Of a stretch of 64,000 nt of DNA, positions 21,449 to 33,115 are shown in pieces. Position numbers and translations under genes: made by a program. The notes under the pieces were generated by a model. It was not told the origin of the DNA and searched no databases. It saw nothing but the letters and a program-made list of their open reading frames with translations. Position 1 is the first letter of the stretch. Each line of letters opens with the position of its first letter. Origin of the DNA: Harmothoe impar (Eukaryota; Annelida; Polychaeta; Phyllodocida; Polynoidae); NCBI GenBank assembly GCA_947462335.1, contig OX381707.1, positions 16,831,418 through 16,895,417 of the forward strand, read 5' to 3'.

Positions 21449-21806
21449 AATTAGCTCATTAATCAACTCGATTCTACCCTGTGCTTCCTCAAAATATAAT
21501 CTAAAGCCTGGGATAAAACCAAAATCCCTATTAGTTGATATAATAGTACCCAGAGGATTTGAAGTTCTAGGATTCCTGCTAAAAGCTTTTGACATTTTTA
21601 CCAAAGGAACAAAATTCTGTGCAAGCCAATTAGCTCATTAATTAACTCAATTCTACCCTGTGCTTCCTTAAAATATAATCTGAAGCCTGGGATAAAACCA
21701 CAATTCCTATTAGTTGATATAATAGTACACAGATTTGAAGTCCTAGGATTCCTGCCAAAAGCTTTTGACATATTTACTCAGGAACAATATTCTGTCGAAG
21801 CCATCT
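21449..21806. repeat. Tandem duplication, two copies of about 179 bp
   Basis: AATTAGCTCATTAAT starts each copy (21449 and 21628). Both continue with CCTGTGCTTCCT, then AAGCCTGGGATAAAACCA and CTAGGATTCCTGC. Identity is about 90 percent. A third start (CTAATTAGTGAG) follows at 21807. Confidence 0.85.
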
Positions 21807-21955
21807 TTAGTCTAATTAGTGAGTTTGATGAGGCAGTGCTAGTTGAGCAGCTTCTGGGCAGGGCTTGTAGCTAATTATATAGTGATTGTGAGCTATCAGC
21901 AAAGCCTGAGCCTCTCTCTGCCATCATAAACCCATGTTTGTACCTTCAGTGCCAT

Positions 21956-21969
21956 CTGCCCCCTGCTGC
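21956..21969 (-). promoter_or_regulatory. CTCF-like motif
   Basis: The minus strand reads GCAGCAGGGGGCAG, 13 of 14 to the CTCF core. Confidence 0.35.
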
Positions 21970-22276
21970 TGAACCCCAACATGAACTGTGTGGCATCCTA
22001 CTAAGACACCACATAAGGAGGAAGCATCAGTTCCACTCATATCATTCCAATCCTTCACTCTTCCAGTCTGACATGAAGGCATTTTACCAAACTATGCAGA
22101 AATGATGTAAGTTTTATAAACCATACTTTGACCCCTTACATAGGGCCTCCATGTCACACAACACACTACCTTATGTCCTCATAGTATTAATCAAGCCAGC
22201 ATTCATTGGGAATCTTAAAGCTGGGCCGTCGGGCAATCAGTTCAGCATTTTACATACATAAATTAAAATAACAGTT

Positions 22277-22290
22277 CCACCAGAGGGGAG
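22277..22290 (+). promoter_or_regulatory. CTCF-like motif
   Basis: CCACCAGAGGGGAG, 13 of 14 to the CTCF core, about 320 bp from the previous site and in the opposite orientation. Confidence 0.35.
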
Positions 22291-22489
22291 CAGTGTTTGG
22301 ACAGGGGACCATGAGCATTGTCCAGCTACAATACATTCACCCTATCTTGGGCCTGTAAGAGCTGAGCTCCCAACCCTTAAGACCCCTCTAGTAAATGAAA
22401 ACTGAACTATATCCAAAAGTGCTTTTGGCCTCACTTCAACCATGACGGTCAAGCTTTAACTACCCTGGCCCTGTCTATTCCCTGGCCTG

Positions 22490-22730
22490 CCATGGTCCAT
22501 CAGCCTCAGTATACATTTCAACATGTGCTACTCCAGCTGTTACTGTGTGTCACCATTACAATAAACACTGCTCCCCCCAGTGTCTCCTACCCTCACCAGG
22601 GCCCACACCTCCGACAACCAGGCCTTCTGGGAGGCTTCATTTCATTACTGAAACGTGACTCCTCTATTCAGCCCCACAAGACGACTTAATCCAATCACAA
22701 CCCCAGAGAGGATTAGGGCTCTCTCCTGGA
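22490..22730. repeat. Array block d, copy 1
   Basis: Matches 35630-35880, 43430-43640 and 60300-60530. In all, CTTCTGGGAGGCTTCA is followed by (A/G)CGTGAC, TTCAGCCCC and AAGA(C/T)GAC. A short frame (22492-22689) ends LLKRDSSIQPHKTT, but the other copies are frame-shifted upstream of it. Confidence 0.7.
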
Positions 22731-25190
22731 TGCAGACCCTACAAAAAGTCTGATCTTTGTTATTAAAGGGATGGACTTTCTAACCAATGAAAATGGTGCT
22801 TTGTCAGATTTCCTTTGGTAAAGGGCCTAATACCATTAATTCCATTTATATCGGGTCAATTCCATTTTGGTTTCTAACCATTCCACAGACACTTATGCAA
22901 AGTCCCACTTCATGAATGGCTGTTTTGATCAGTCTTATATTCACTCCTAAATAGCTATACAGTTGGACCTGCAGGGTGTCTGGATAGAGCTGTCTGTTTG
23001 GAAGCAGCTTAAAAGAAAAGACCAGCGTAATATTATGTAGTCTTCTATCCCAGTTTCCTTCTAATTTTGTACAATGAGTCATAGAGAAGGCCACAATAAT
23101 CAATGTAAATGTAACAGATAAAAACTACAAAATCGTCTGCACCTACACTGCCCCGTGATTGGCCCTTGAGTGGCCCTTAATTAGCTGTCATTGCATACCA
23201 AGATTGGTGTAGATTACTGAGCAACCAATCAAGATGTTCTCATAGTGGTGTCTAGACCAATCAATGGTTATGGGCTGAGTATGTCTGATACATTTCTGGT
23301 CCTTTGTGACATCATTTTTGTCTTGTCCTGCCACTGTTTATTGCAGGGTTAGTGCTACATGGTGTATATTTGAATAGTATCTATCTCAGGATATCACTAA
23401 TTATTACCAATACTACTGATAGAAGACCACATAATATTACTTTGGTCTTTTTCTTTTAACTAGAGCACCTCATAGGACACCCTAGCAATGAGGCGACATT
23501 CTTTATTGTGGTGGTGTTGGTTTCATATTAATAACATTATTGATGACATTGTCATAAGGGCGTATAGCAGGCACTGAGGAAAAGGGAATAGCGAAGTATG
23601 GCATTCTGATGCCGGTTTCATAGCAGCAATGTACGAGTCACATACTTTTCTAGGTTCTATCTCTGGGAAAATCTCCTGTACATACATGGTATGGCCTGAG
23701 CTTAATATACAGGGCCATGGAGATATGTAGCTAGAGCTGATGTGCCGATGCATTTTGGTAACATACATAATGAGCTGTTCCCATCTTGGCAATAGAGTTA
23801 TACATTAGAAATTGTAGGAATACAATTTGTTATGTCAATTAATGTTGATTCACAAGATACTCCAGGCATTGCCAGTAGCTGTATTCAAGTACAGTCCATC
23901 TGAAGTCAAAGTATATTTTAATCAATTTGCTACAGGACCACAAGGTTAGTTCGCCTTGACCAGAATTCAAACATTGGAACACCATTCCAAATCACCAATT
24001 GATGGATAGTCGGTTCCTGTGATGGAAAGGGTCAGGGTGGTGTAGTGGCCATATTGCAGATGCATCATGTTTGACAATGTGCATCCCATTGTTCATTGTG
24101 CTTGCACCTCTGGGTCATCTGTTTGACACGGGACAATATGGTTGACCCAGTGCTCTTCATAACTATTACAATCTCCTCGGTCATTGGACCTACCCCTGTG
24201 CCCTCTATCCAGAAATCAGGAATTTGAAAAGGGGGAAGATTCATCAATCAACAGGGTGAAAAGCATCGCAGCCCTGATTGCAATATATCATTCAAAAAAT
24301 CTAAAATGTTTTTCCAAAAGGAGGGGGCGCAGGGCCTGGACCCCCAGCAATCCCCCCCCCTTGGATCCGCCTCTGTACATGTCAGACAGGTCACCTCCAG
24401 GAAATTCAGATATTCACTATCCTCACTGATATCCACTGTCCACCACGGCCCATCAACCTTATATCATATGTGACAGGAAATGGCCATGGCAGAAAATGTA
24501 CCAGAGCGGTTCTCTATTTGCTGCCACTGGCACTTGCAGCTTGGGTCAACAAAAGCTAGAGGTATGGAATATGTTTCCATGGCCGAGACGCATATGATTT
24601 GTCCCTATTCACAGAGCAGAATTCCCTAAGGCACCAGTGCAATATTTCCCACACATCCCTCACTGCCAAATGTCTACGCCAGCCACTCACAGATTCAAGA
24701 TACCGCCATCTCTTTATAGCCGCCTTCCACCACACTGCGCTTTTTCTAAATTTGCATTATCCCTGCTGGACAAGGAAATTGGTCCACCTTCACTTCTAGT
24801 ATGAGCAAGCAAAGTGCTTTACCTATTCACCACAACTACAAAAGCGTTGGCCATTTTGTTTGTTTGTTAAGGTGTCATAGCACATTAGTTATCCCCTTGT
24901 TCTTTTTGTGCATCTAACGTGCTTGTATATTGTACATATATATACCTGTGACCCACCCTTTGTCCTTGTACAATAAACACCCCTAGCTATTTCCTTTATA
25001 ATCACCATTAGGCATCATTCCAGTAGCAGTGGTGTATGCACCGTCAGACTATTTTGCACCCTTACACATGAGATGAAAACAGAAATGGCATCTGGTGGTA
25101 GTATCTGAACCTATAACAATTGTTCACATATTGAGAGTAGGAATAACTATAGTTGTAACTATGGCAATAATGGATGTAAAGCCTAAGGTG

Positions 25191-25376
25191 CTATAGACTA
25201 AACCAGCAGAAAAGAGTGACTTTTCAGAAAAGTTGTTGATAAAGTTTTTGAACATTCTGATGTGTAACTGACAAATGACAAATGAATCTAGCAACAAAAT
25301 CCCGCATTCTGATATATACTATTTGAAAGATAATTATTTTGAAAAAGTCACCGTTTCTTGATGTATTGGTCTATAG
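25191..25376. mobile_element. 186-bp MITE with CTATAGAC inverted ends
   Basis: The left end is CTATAGACTAAACCAGCAG, then AAAAGAGTGACTTTT. The reverse complement of the right end is CTATAGACCAATACATCAAG, then AAACGGTGACTTTTT. It interrupts an array block that is continuous at 37755-37880 and 45000-45110. Confidence 0.65.
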
Positions 25377-25667
25377 TTTGGACCTATAGTTTGGACTTGT
25401 ATGGCCCAGATTGTGCATGCACAAGGACCTCCTGACGGCCACCCCCTTTTACTACACACACGTCCCTTCACTCTGTCTGTCTGTCTGCCAGTCCTGGTAT
25501 CCACATACCTACACAGGGCTGGCTTGGTCGCGTTGGAGAGAAGGGTGGGATTAATAACCTCTGGGCCATGATGAGCCGAAAACCACTATTGCACTCCCGT
25601 TTCTACCCATTCACGCTAAACACCCTAAGCTGTCACTCTGCTCACACTCTCCTATAACTCTCCAGTA

Positions 25668-25875
25668 AAGGCCCGGTCAGACTAGTCGTAGTCGGGAAAA
25701 TTATGACCTGATTTTGCAGGGACAAAATCGGGACTTAAAATCGGGTAGTCTGGCATACTGCTACGACTATAAAATAGCTCAAAATCGTACAGGAGTTTGG
25801 CATACCCGACTTTTGCAGTCGTAGGAAAATCGGGTCGTAGTTTTTCTCTTTGTAAAACTAGTCTGTCCGGGCCTT
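25668..25875. mobile_element. 208-bp MITE with AAGGCCCGG inverted ends
   Basis: Ends are AAGGCCCGGTCAGACTAGT and, at the right as reverse complement, AAGGCCCGGACAGACTAGT, 18 of 19 matching. The interior has repeated (A/T)ACGAC, AAAATCGGG and GTCGTAG motifs in both orientations. The flanking target may be TA but is ambiguous. Confidence 0.8.
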
Positions 25876-26164
25876 AACCCAAACTATCAAATGCTGGACT
25901 GTTCAGTTTTATTCAATTCAGAGAAAATAAACATTCATCATTTTCTTTTCTACACGAAAGCCCTAAGTATCTGTTTCCAATAACAACCATCTGTTTCATG
26001 TTGTGTTGTCAGGACATTTACGAAGATGTTGGGATATAGTTCCATATACTGACATCACCACTTCAGTATTTTTCACAGCTCACCCGTTCAAACTCTACCT
26101 ACAAAGTACCGTACACTAGAGAGGTCAGGTCGCTCAGCGGCTGTACACTGAAAATCCATAGGTT

Positions 26165-26465
26165 GAAAGGGTCAGTCAGTACAGACTATCCTAGGTTGGT
26201 CATATGAGTGTTAGTCACAATGGCAAAGTTATATTCAAAAATGACCGAGGGGTCAGTCAGTAGTGGCTAACCTAGGTTCATCATTGGTGTGTTGTATTTG
26301 TATAACACTAATTGTTGAAATTAAAAGACTAAAGTAGGTTGAACAGTACTGACCCACCTGACAATAATAAATTACCTAGATTGGTTGTATAGGGAGCAAA
26401 AAAAGGACTAACTAGGTTAGGTACTAGTGACTGAGAGATTGGTCGTATAGGGAGCCTAGGGATAT
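26165..26465 (+). repeat. Diverged interspersed repeat, copy in plus orientation
   Basis: Inverted partner of 20745-21060. Confidence 0.65.
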
Positions 26466-28867
26466 CAGTGTATACCCCACATTGCAAACACCCCAAGTGA
26501 TAGAACACCCTGGGATCCGACTGTCAGATCCTGGCTTACACAAACAGGATGAATGTCTAGCACTCCTGTCCACCCCCCTCCTCCAATCTCCTCTATCTCC
26601 TACTGGCAGTGTCCCACCCCTGTTTGTATGACATAGAGCTGATGGGTATGTTGGACTGTCTGTAAGCTGGGAGCCTGGATTGACACAGAAAGGTGACAGA
26701 CAACATCATTATCCTTGTGCATGTGCGTGGGCACCCTGAACTGAGGCCCTTTTTTGCAGATCCCGTCACATATAGAAAAATGGTCGGATAGTGCCAGTGG
26801 CATCTTGTCTTGTGCCAGTTTAGAATATGGTTGAATTCTCCATGTGTTCATGTTTAATTTGTTGGTCATGTATAGTGTTATTCTTGTGACTGATAACTCA
26901 CACTCTTCTTCCAGGACCATCTGAGGGTGAAGACATGAATTAGTCGCATTACTCCACTATGCCAACTAGTCTGTAAAACAAAACTGCTTCCTCTTTCATT
27001 GAAATGGGATTCTCCCCTGTTGGTGTTGTGGTGCACTCCGTAGTAGCAGGCTTAAGATGGAACACTGCACCTTTCGTTACAGAATTAACAGGATTCCAGG
27101 TGCCAGAACGAATTTGGCGATGAGGCTGTAAATAGAGGGATGAGCTTTCTAACCAATGCAGACAGAGCTTAGTCTGCTTAGTCTTCTTTCAGTTGGCAAA
27201 TGACTTAATTCATTGTGGTTGTTAACCATTCTATAGGCCCCTCATAAATATTAATTTCTAGTTTCATGGATGAGTCTTCTTCTGATGATTAACACTTAAT
27301 TTAAGTGAAAGAGTACATTTTGACAATGAGTTAACTCCCCATTTAGGTAGCTCCATTCCAGTTTGAAGGTAAAATTTGATATATGGCACATTCTATTTGT
27401 CTTTCTATTCTTTTTTTATACCAATTATGGTTATGGCATGATCCCTTTTAGCTACATATCATAATGAATGGATGAGAAAGAACAGGAGCAGCTGACTTCC
27501 AGTAAATCAACCCTCCAACTGTGTATCCAGAATTAAAATGACCACGCCAAAGCAGCTACCAACTATCTGTCCATAAGATACATCACTGCAAAAAAATGAT
27601 TTCCTGCTGTTCATTGAGGTCACTAAAACCCTCCTCAGTCAACAAACCCGCCCCTGTATCCTCTTCCCAGGCCCGCACCTCTGGGACATTCAGATATTTG
27701 CTGGTCTTTCTGTCTGCACTGCTATCCACTTGTCCACATATCCACTATGGCCTATCAACCTAGCGGAATGTGGTAGGAAATGACAGTGACAAAAAATGTA
27801 AAGCAGTTCTTTTTTTTGGTGCTATTGCTCCTGCAGCTTGGGTCAACAAATGGCCAGTGCATGGAATATTTTTCTATGGGCTAGATGCATACCGTTTGTA
27901 AGAAATATTGTCCCTTTCTAACAGAACAGAATTCCCTAAGGCACCATAGCAATATTTCCATACATCCCTCACTGTCAAATGTCAGGCCATCCACTCACAC
28001 ATTCAAGACACTGCCAACTCCATACACACACTTCCCATGACCCACCAAGTCTCTTTTGTGAACAGCACTAAACTAATTATATAAACAACATAGATATAGT
28101 TTATTTCCAAGGCTAGCACCACAGCGTCTATCGAAGCAAAAATAAAAAGACTTCATCATTAGAGTTTGAGTTTTAAATCATGCCAGTCTATGATGGAGCT
28201 GCTGCAGATGGTAGACCATTTCCATTTCCAACCTTTTCTAATTTACATGAAAGCAATTTCGACAATAGTGTGCCATTAAGTTGAGCACTCCAATTAATTT
28301 ACCTTGTGCATACCATGACTGTAAATCTTCCCATGTTTACAAGAGTATGTAATACATGAAATCCAGTGATCTAATATCCTCCTTTGTATTTGGAGACAAA
28401 AAGCTAAGGCACTGATAATGAATATGGTACTGCAATAATTCTTCTGTGACACCAAACAGCAAACAATATTTCCACTTAAACTCACAAATCATGCATCAGG
28501 TGATTATACTTTACTGTCCCTATGTTTTATGATCTGACACAGTACGTTTTGCAGTTCCTAGATTGTAAGGTGGATATCAAACATCAGAATTCCCTGAGGA
28601 GTGTCAACCTTGAGAGTGTGGTGAGATTGTAATATTCTATAGATGTCCCCAGCCTCTCCAACCAACATTATTTACCACCAGTCCCTCTGGTTGGTAGGCT
28701 GTGTCCTACACAGTAACATGACTGAGTGGACCATGCTTATCAGTACCTGTACACCCTGTCCCAGGTCCCAGGCTTCCACTTCAATGTCTCACCACCTCCT
28801 ACCCTACTTCATACTGTCTCCTTTCTATTCTTGGGACCTTATTATGTGCAATATTTATATTTGTAGC

Positions 28868-29584
28868 TGTTGGCTATTCTAAGATAGGCATCGGCTATGA
28901 AAAACTCCAGATTCGAAAATAGGTTGTTCAGAAATTACACTTTATTCATTTTGACATACGGCTCGTAATCATACAGACGGATAGTAACAATCAAATAGGC
29001 TTCTGAACACCAGTGGTCATATGAACATACAAGAGGTATACGCTCATGGTCTAGTACATAATTCCCGAGTTCCAAGGCTCTCTTCCATCATGGTTGACTC
29101 CACTTGGACCAGACTCCGCGGAAGGAGTTCTGTGTCCGGAGTTGTCCACCAGTGCGTCTATCTCCTCTAGTTCCCCCAGAGGGTAGAACAGAGAGAGAGA
29201 GACGCAGGGCGACCAAGTTGGAAGCAGCGACAGGACTAGGCCTAAAAGGTACAACAGAGTTCGGGGAAGCTCTGTTGTGGAGCAGTCGAGCTGGCCGAGG
29301 TGCACAGCAAGACTGGGTCCTCGATTAGCAGAACCACAGGTCTTATGTACTGACCCTTATGTAACTCTCTCCATTACTCGTAAACACTTGAGTTCCCGAG
29401 GAACTCCGGGTAACCACGCACCGGTGCATCCGGGCCGACACGGTACCCGAGATATGTCGGGTGACACGTGGCGGTCACGGCTCAATGCACATAACCAGGC
29501 CGCGCTCTCTCAATCCTCAGGTGTAGACTTATGTAACTATATACCCGGCACCAGACAGGAGCGCGGCCCGGATACACGGCAACA
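28868..29584 (-). mobile_element. LTR-like insertion (probable solo LTR)
   Basis: A GC-rich island interrupts an array block whose other copies (45500-45600, 62420-62510) are continuous. Its ends are TGTTGGC and GGCAACA (TG...CA type). On the minus strand a TATATAG lies near 29544-29538 and AATAAA at 28946-28941, so transcription would be minus-sense. No 5-bp target duplication was found, and the exact limits are uncertain. Several overlapping frames of up to 107 codons are a by-product of high GC. Confidence 0.45.
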
Positions 29585-29834
29585 CACATACCCAATATAA
29601 CCCAAACTGGTTCTATAGAAATAGTATTGTGCTTTGGAAGATGATGGATGATGGTTCGTAAATGTTACTTGCATATGTGGATATAAGCCTGTTGTGGTTT
29701 ATAGGTTTTGCATATGATATACAAAAACTATAAACAAAAACAGGTTTACAATGTTGAGATAAACTTAAAAACTATCAATCAAAGAACGGTACCTGGTAGC
29801 ATCCACAACAGCAACCATCTGAGAAGAGAGAATG

Positions 29835-29841
29835 ACTCACC
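29835..29841 (-). promoter_or_regulatory. Recurrent splice-donor-like site, copy 1
   Basis: The minus strand reads GAATTTGCAG|GTGAGT. The same site recurs in units 3 and 4 (39037-39042, 45733-45738). A second CAG|GTA lies about 45-50 nt downstream in all three. Motif-level evidence only. Confidence 0.35.
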
Positions 29842-31090
29842 TGCAAATTCAAAAATATGAAAATTAAAATTTTGTACAATCTTACACATGAGATGTCCTA
29901 GTCGAAAATGATAGGATTTGGAAATGACATGTATTGTGTAACGATACCAGTCAGTCTTTGTAGGGTAAGAGGGAGCCCAGCCTTTTAAGCCATCATTTTA
30001 TTTTCTGAACTAAGCCTACAACTTGATGAACCTTAAACAGATAAAATCAACCCACAAAGAAAAAGAGGTTTTAATAAGAGTAGTACAGCAGTCCTTATAT
30101 ATTCTAGATCATGAACAAGCAGCTGGCCTTGCAAACTATTCCTGTTCTGACAAATGAATTCCCCAGTCCTCTTCACTAACCCAGTGTCACTGACCCTAGC
30201 CCTCCTTACGTCCTTCAGAAATTTACCAATTACCCAGATGTCATGGGCTGTGGTGTCCTCCTCTCAATCAGACTTCCTGCTGGCTAGGTTTTGTTTATCT
30301 GGGTTAAGGCTTCTGTTCTGTATAAGGCCACCCCTCTTACTACTGACACATTCTTTCACTTTGTCTTTTTGCCAATCCCCCTTCAGCATTCCTACCCAGG
30401 GCTGGTCTGGTTTGGTTGGAGATAAGGGTGGCCTCAGTAACCTCTTCCAGGCAGACATGCCCCATTAAACTGCCAATACTATGCGTTTACTTTCCACTCT
30501 CCATAAACTGGCACTTTTAAATGAATAGGTATCAGTAGTTGCTCAATTCAAAGGTCATGAACTTTCTTCCTTCTATTTCCACAAAATAGCCCTGATTTTC
30601 TGTTTTGCCTTACAACCCTTTCTTTCATAAAGTGTACTTGATTTTCATGTTGGGTCGTAGTTTCTTATACTAAGGGCACCATTTCAGTATTCAGTACAGC
30701 TCGCCCAGTCCTGTAGGAGAGGATATCAGGTTTGGCTTACACAGACAGGATGACTGTCCATCACACAGACACACAGACCAGCTCCTTCCTCCAATTTCCT
30801 TTATCCCCTACTAACAGTGCCCCATGTCTTTCTGTAGGACATGGTAGAGATGAGAGTATTGGACAGTCAGTAAACTATATGGGATCGACACTGACATTTG
30901 CTTATCCTCCTTAACCAGTACCCTGTCATTGGCATTTTATTTAAAGCAATGTGTCTGCATGTCACCATGCTTATCTAGCAAGTGGGAAGCAGTTTACTTG
31001 CATTGCCTAACAGGAAAGGGAATGACAAGTAGGATTTCGAGATTCCTAATTTTAAAACACACAGACCAGCTTGTATTTAAACTGTATCTA

Positions 31091-31940
31091 TACACTGTAA
31101 GAAGTAAGTACTGTACACCTACAGCAAAAGTTGCTGGCAACTTTTGTTCTAGTAGATTTTGCTGTGTACAGCAACTGCCTTGCTGTAAATTTACATCAAC
31201 TTCTACTGTAAATTTACAGCAACTTCTACTGTAAATTTACAGTAACTTCTACTGTACATCTACAGCAAAGGTTGCTGGCAACTTTTGTTCTAGTAGATTT
31301 TGCTGTACATGTACAGCAACTGGATGCTGTATAGTTACAGCAACTTCTACTGTATGTTTCATATTGTTGTTCTCATCAATTTATATCAATTAATATGCAT
31401 GCATGGAGAGTACTTTCCTGCATAATAGTTCAATCTCAGCTAGGATAATACACACTACACAATGTAATAGTTTAATCCTGCTTCAATACAGCTGAACCGT
31501 ATGTGATACCAGCTTTTCCCCAGGCCCAGCACTTAAGCATTTAACTTTTCCCACCAATGTGGTGTCTATTCTATACTTTTGCTTTTTTTTGTATTATTCA
31601 ACACAATTATGCAATTATCAATACACTTTATGATAACTGCATTCAGTCTCTCTCATCCATTCTTATTGTACAATGTCTTGAGAGTTTGTGAGGTTTTATT
31701 TGACTCGGGAAAGGGTTGGGTGGAATGATTTATACAGAAATGGTCTACTGCTGCCACCTAGCGGTGGAAATCTACAGCACAATGTACTGTAAATGTACAG
31801 CAGCAGTGCCTGAGAACCAATTTACAGTACATAATGCTGTAATTATACAGCAAATAGTGCTGTAATACCAAATACAGCAATAAGTGCTGTAAATGTACAG
31901 CACATTGTGCTGTTTAAATACAGTAACTTCTTACAGTGTA
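31091..31940. mobile_element. 850-bp MITE with palindromic TACAGCA/TGCTGTA interior
   Basis: The left end TACACTGTAAGAAGTAAGTA is matched by the right end read as reverse complement, TACACTGTAAGAAGTTACTG. The interior alternates TACAGCA, TGCTGTA and CTGTAAATTTACAG units on both strands, around a less repetitive core (31360-31770) that holds a CTCF-like site. TA flanks the CACTGTAAG ends on each side, fitting a TA target. The corresponding place in the next array copy (about 47135-47150) is uninterrupted. Confidence 0.8.
31751..31764 (-). promoter_or_regulatory. CTCF-like motif inside a MITE
   Basis: The minus strand reads CCGCTAGGTGGCAG, 13 of 14 to the CTCF core. Confidence 0.35.
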
Positions 31941-32413
31941 TGTTAGGGGATATAGCTTAGTTACATTTCTCTCAAAGGTTGATCAAACGATCCCTTCCAT
32001 ATTGAGTACAATGCCCTGAAGCTTCAAAACAATGCATCCTAATTCTCAACATTTTTGTGCTTTGGAAGATGATGAAATTGCATTTTTTTCATCCGCTCCA
32101 ATGCTGTTTTCCACTCTCAAAACCTTTGATCTGTTAACAACAGGTCCTCAACTGGGAAAAGAAAATGCAACTCCTCCAAAGAAGACAACCTTTTTATGGT
32201 CAATCAATATTTCAGTTATCAGTAAGATCCTACCTAAAAAAAGAAACACAGGTATTAAGGTAGAGAGGGTTAAGATGACAAATCAAGTTCAGCTGATAAA
32301 TGAACAGCATAGGCTGAGGTGCAGCTCAGGACTGGGAACAGCCCATTATGGAGAACAACTAAGGGTGGGGACCAGATCAGGACAGGGATATAGACAGAGG
32401 TCCACGATAATCT

Positions 32414-32517
32414 GTCTGAATGACAGGTTTCTCTACGAGTGGTGCATTGGATCGTATCACGGAGCCGAGTGTGATGCGATCCAATGCACCACGAGTGAAG
32501 AAACAAGGAGTTCAGAC
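32414..32517 (+). ncRNA. 104-nt near-perfect hairpin, precursor-miRNA-like
   Basis: The inner stem pairs 32440-32460 with 32471-32491: 21 pairs, one of them G-U, closing a 10-nt loop. Outer pairing resumes with TTTCT against AGAAA and GTCTGAA against TTCAGAC. The size and shape fit a pre-miRNA, but an inverted-repeat mobile element would look the same. The frame at 32032-32520 runs through it and is not credible. The hairpin is directly visible; a function is not. Confidence 0.45.
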
Positions 32518-32949
32518 TGATTAGAGTGGGACTCTGTATATTTTATGTAATTCTTGATTAATTTCATCAAAATATACATTCAAGTATTGGTTTCATAGCT
32601 AATTTGGTGATGTTATCGTGGAGAAACAGGCCATGGAGAATGAACATCAATTTCTCAACAGGGGTGTGGAGCTCGGCCATTCTAGTACTTAAGCATTCTA
32701 GTACTTAAGCATAGTAACTTTGTTTCTCCACATGAAATAAAACACAGGGTTAGAAGCAGCTCAGGCTTGGAAACAGATCGGAGCAGCTCAGTGGGTGGAA
32801 CAGCTGGCATGCAGCAAAATGTAAAGTAGAAGCTAAAGGTGGGCAGCAGGACAGTGAGCACCTTAATAAGATAGGGAGCAGCTCTATGTGGATGAGCAGC
32901 TCACGGAGTGGGGTGGGAGAGCGGTGCAAGGAGTTCACACAGACTGCTG

Positions 32950-33115
32950 ACTTTACAAACGGGCGGCTAAGCAGACCATGAGCCCATTTACATTCTGGGC
33001 ACCCCAGGCAGCGTTCTACCAGAATAGTTATAGCCCCATGCCTGCCGCAGTTTGCTGCTCAGGATACTCTCACAGAGGGCCCTCCTCCCCTGTATATATA
33101 CCAAGTGATTGAACC
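32950..33115. repeat. Array block l, copy 1 (most conserved block, TATA-like)
   Basis: About 90 percent identical to 40470-40635 and 48060-48215 from a shared ACCATGA(G/T)CCC up to a TATATACC box at about 33098. Sequence after the TATA-like box diverges quickly. Both orientations are possible for a promoter. Confidence 0.65.

Larger units (their letters stand above)
23100..26930. repeat. Partial array unit (blocks h, j, k) with inserted elements
   Basis: Blocks h (about 24470-24700), j (about 25420-25560) and k (about 26530-26660) lie between block d at 22.6 kb and block e at 26.95 kb. This gives an extra partial unit nested into the array. Minus-strand CAGAGGCGGATCC followed by a G-run at 24376-24350 resembles a common hAT-type transposon end, but no matching second end was found. 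Confidence 0.55.

Noticed and set aside
24350..24376. hAT-type transposon end (CAGAGGCGGATCC plus G-run, minus strand)
   Set aside because: No matching second terminus or 8-bp duplication could be found, so no element is called.
30154..30468. 104-codon frame in blocks j/k
   Set aside because: Other units (39.25, 46.15 kb) keep DNA similarity but not the frame.
32032..32520. 162-codon plus-strand frame
   Set aside because: It crosses a hairpin, has an opposing 78-codon frame on the minus strand, and the homologous DNA at 47.5-47.75 kb is broken.
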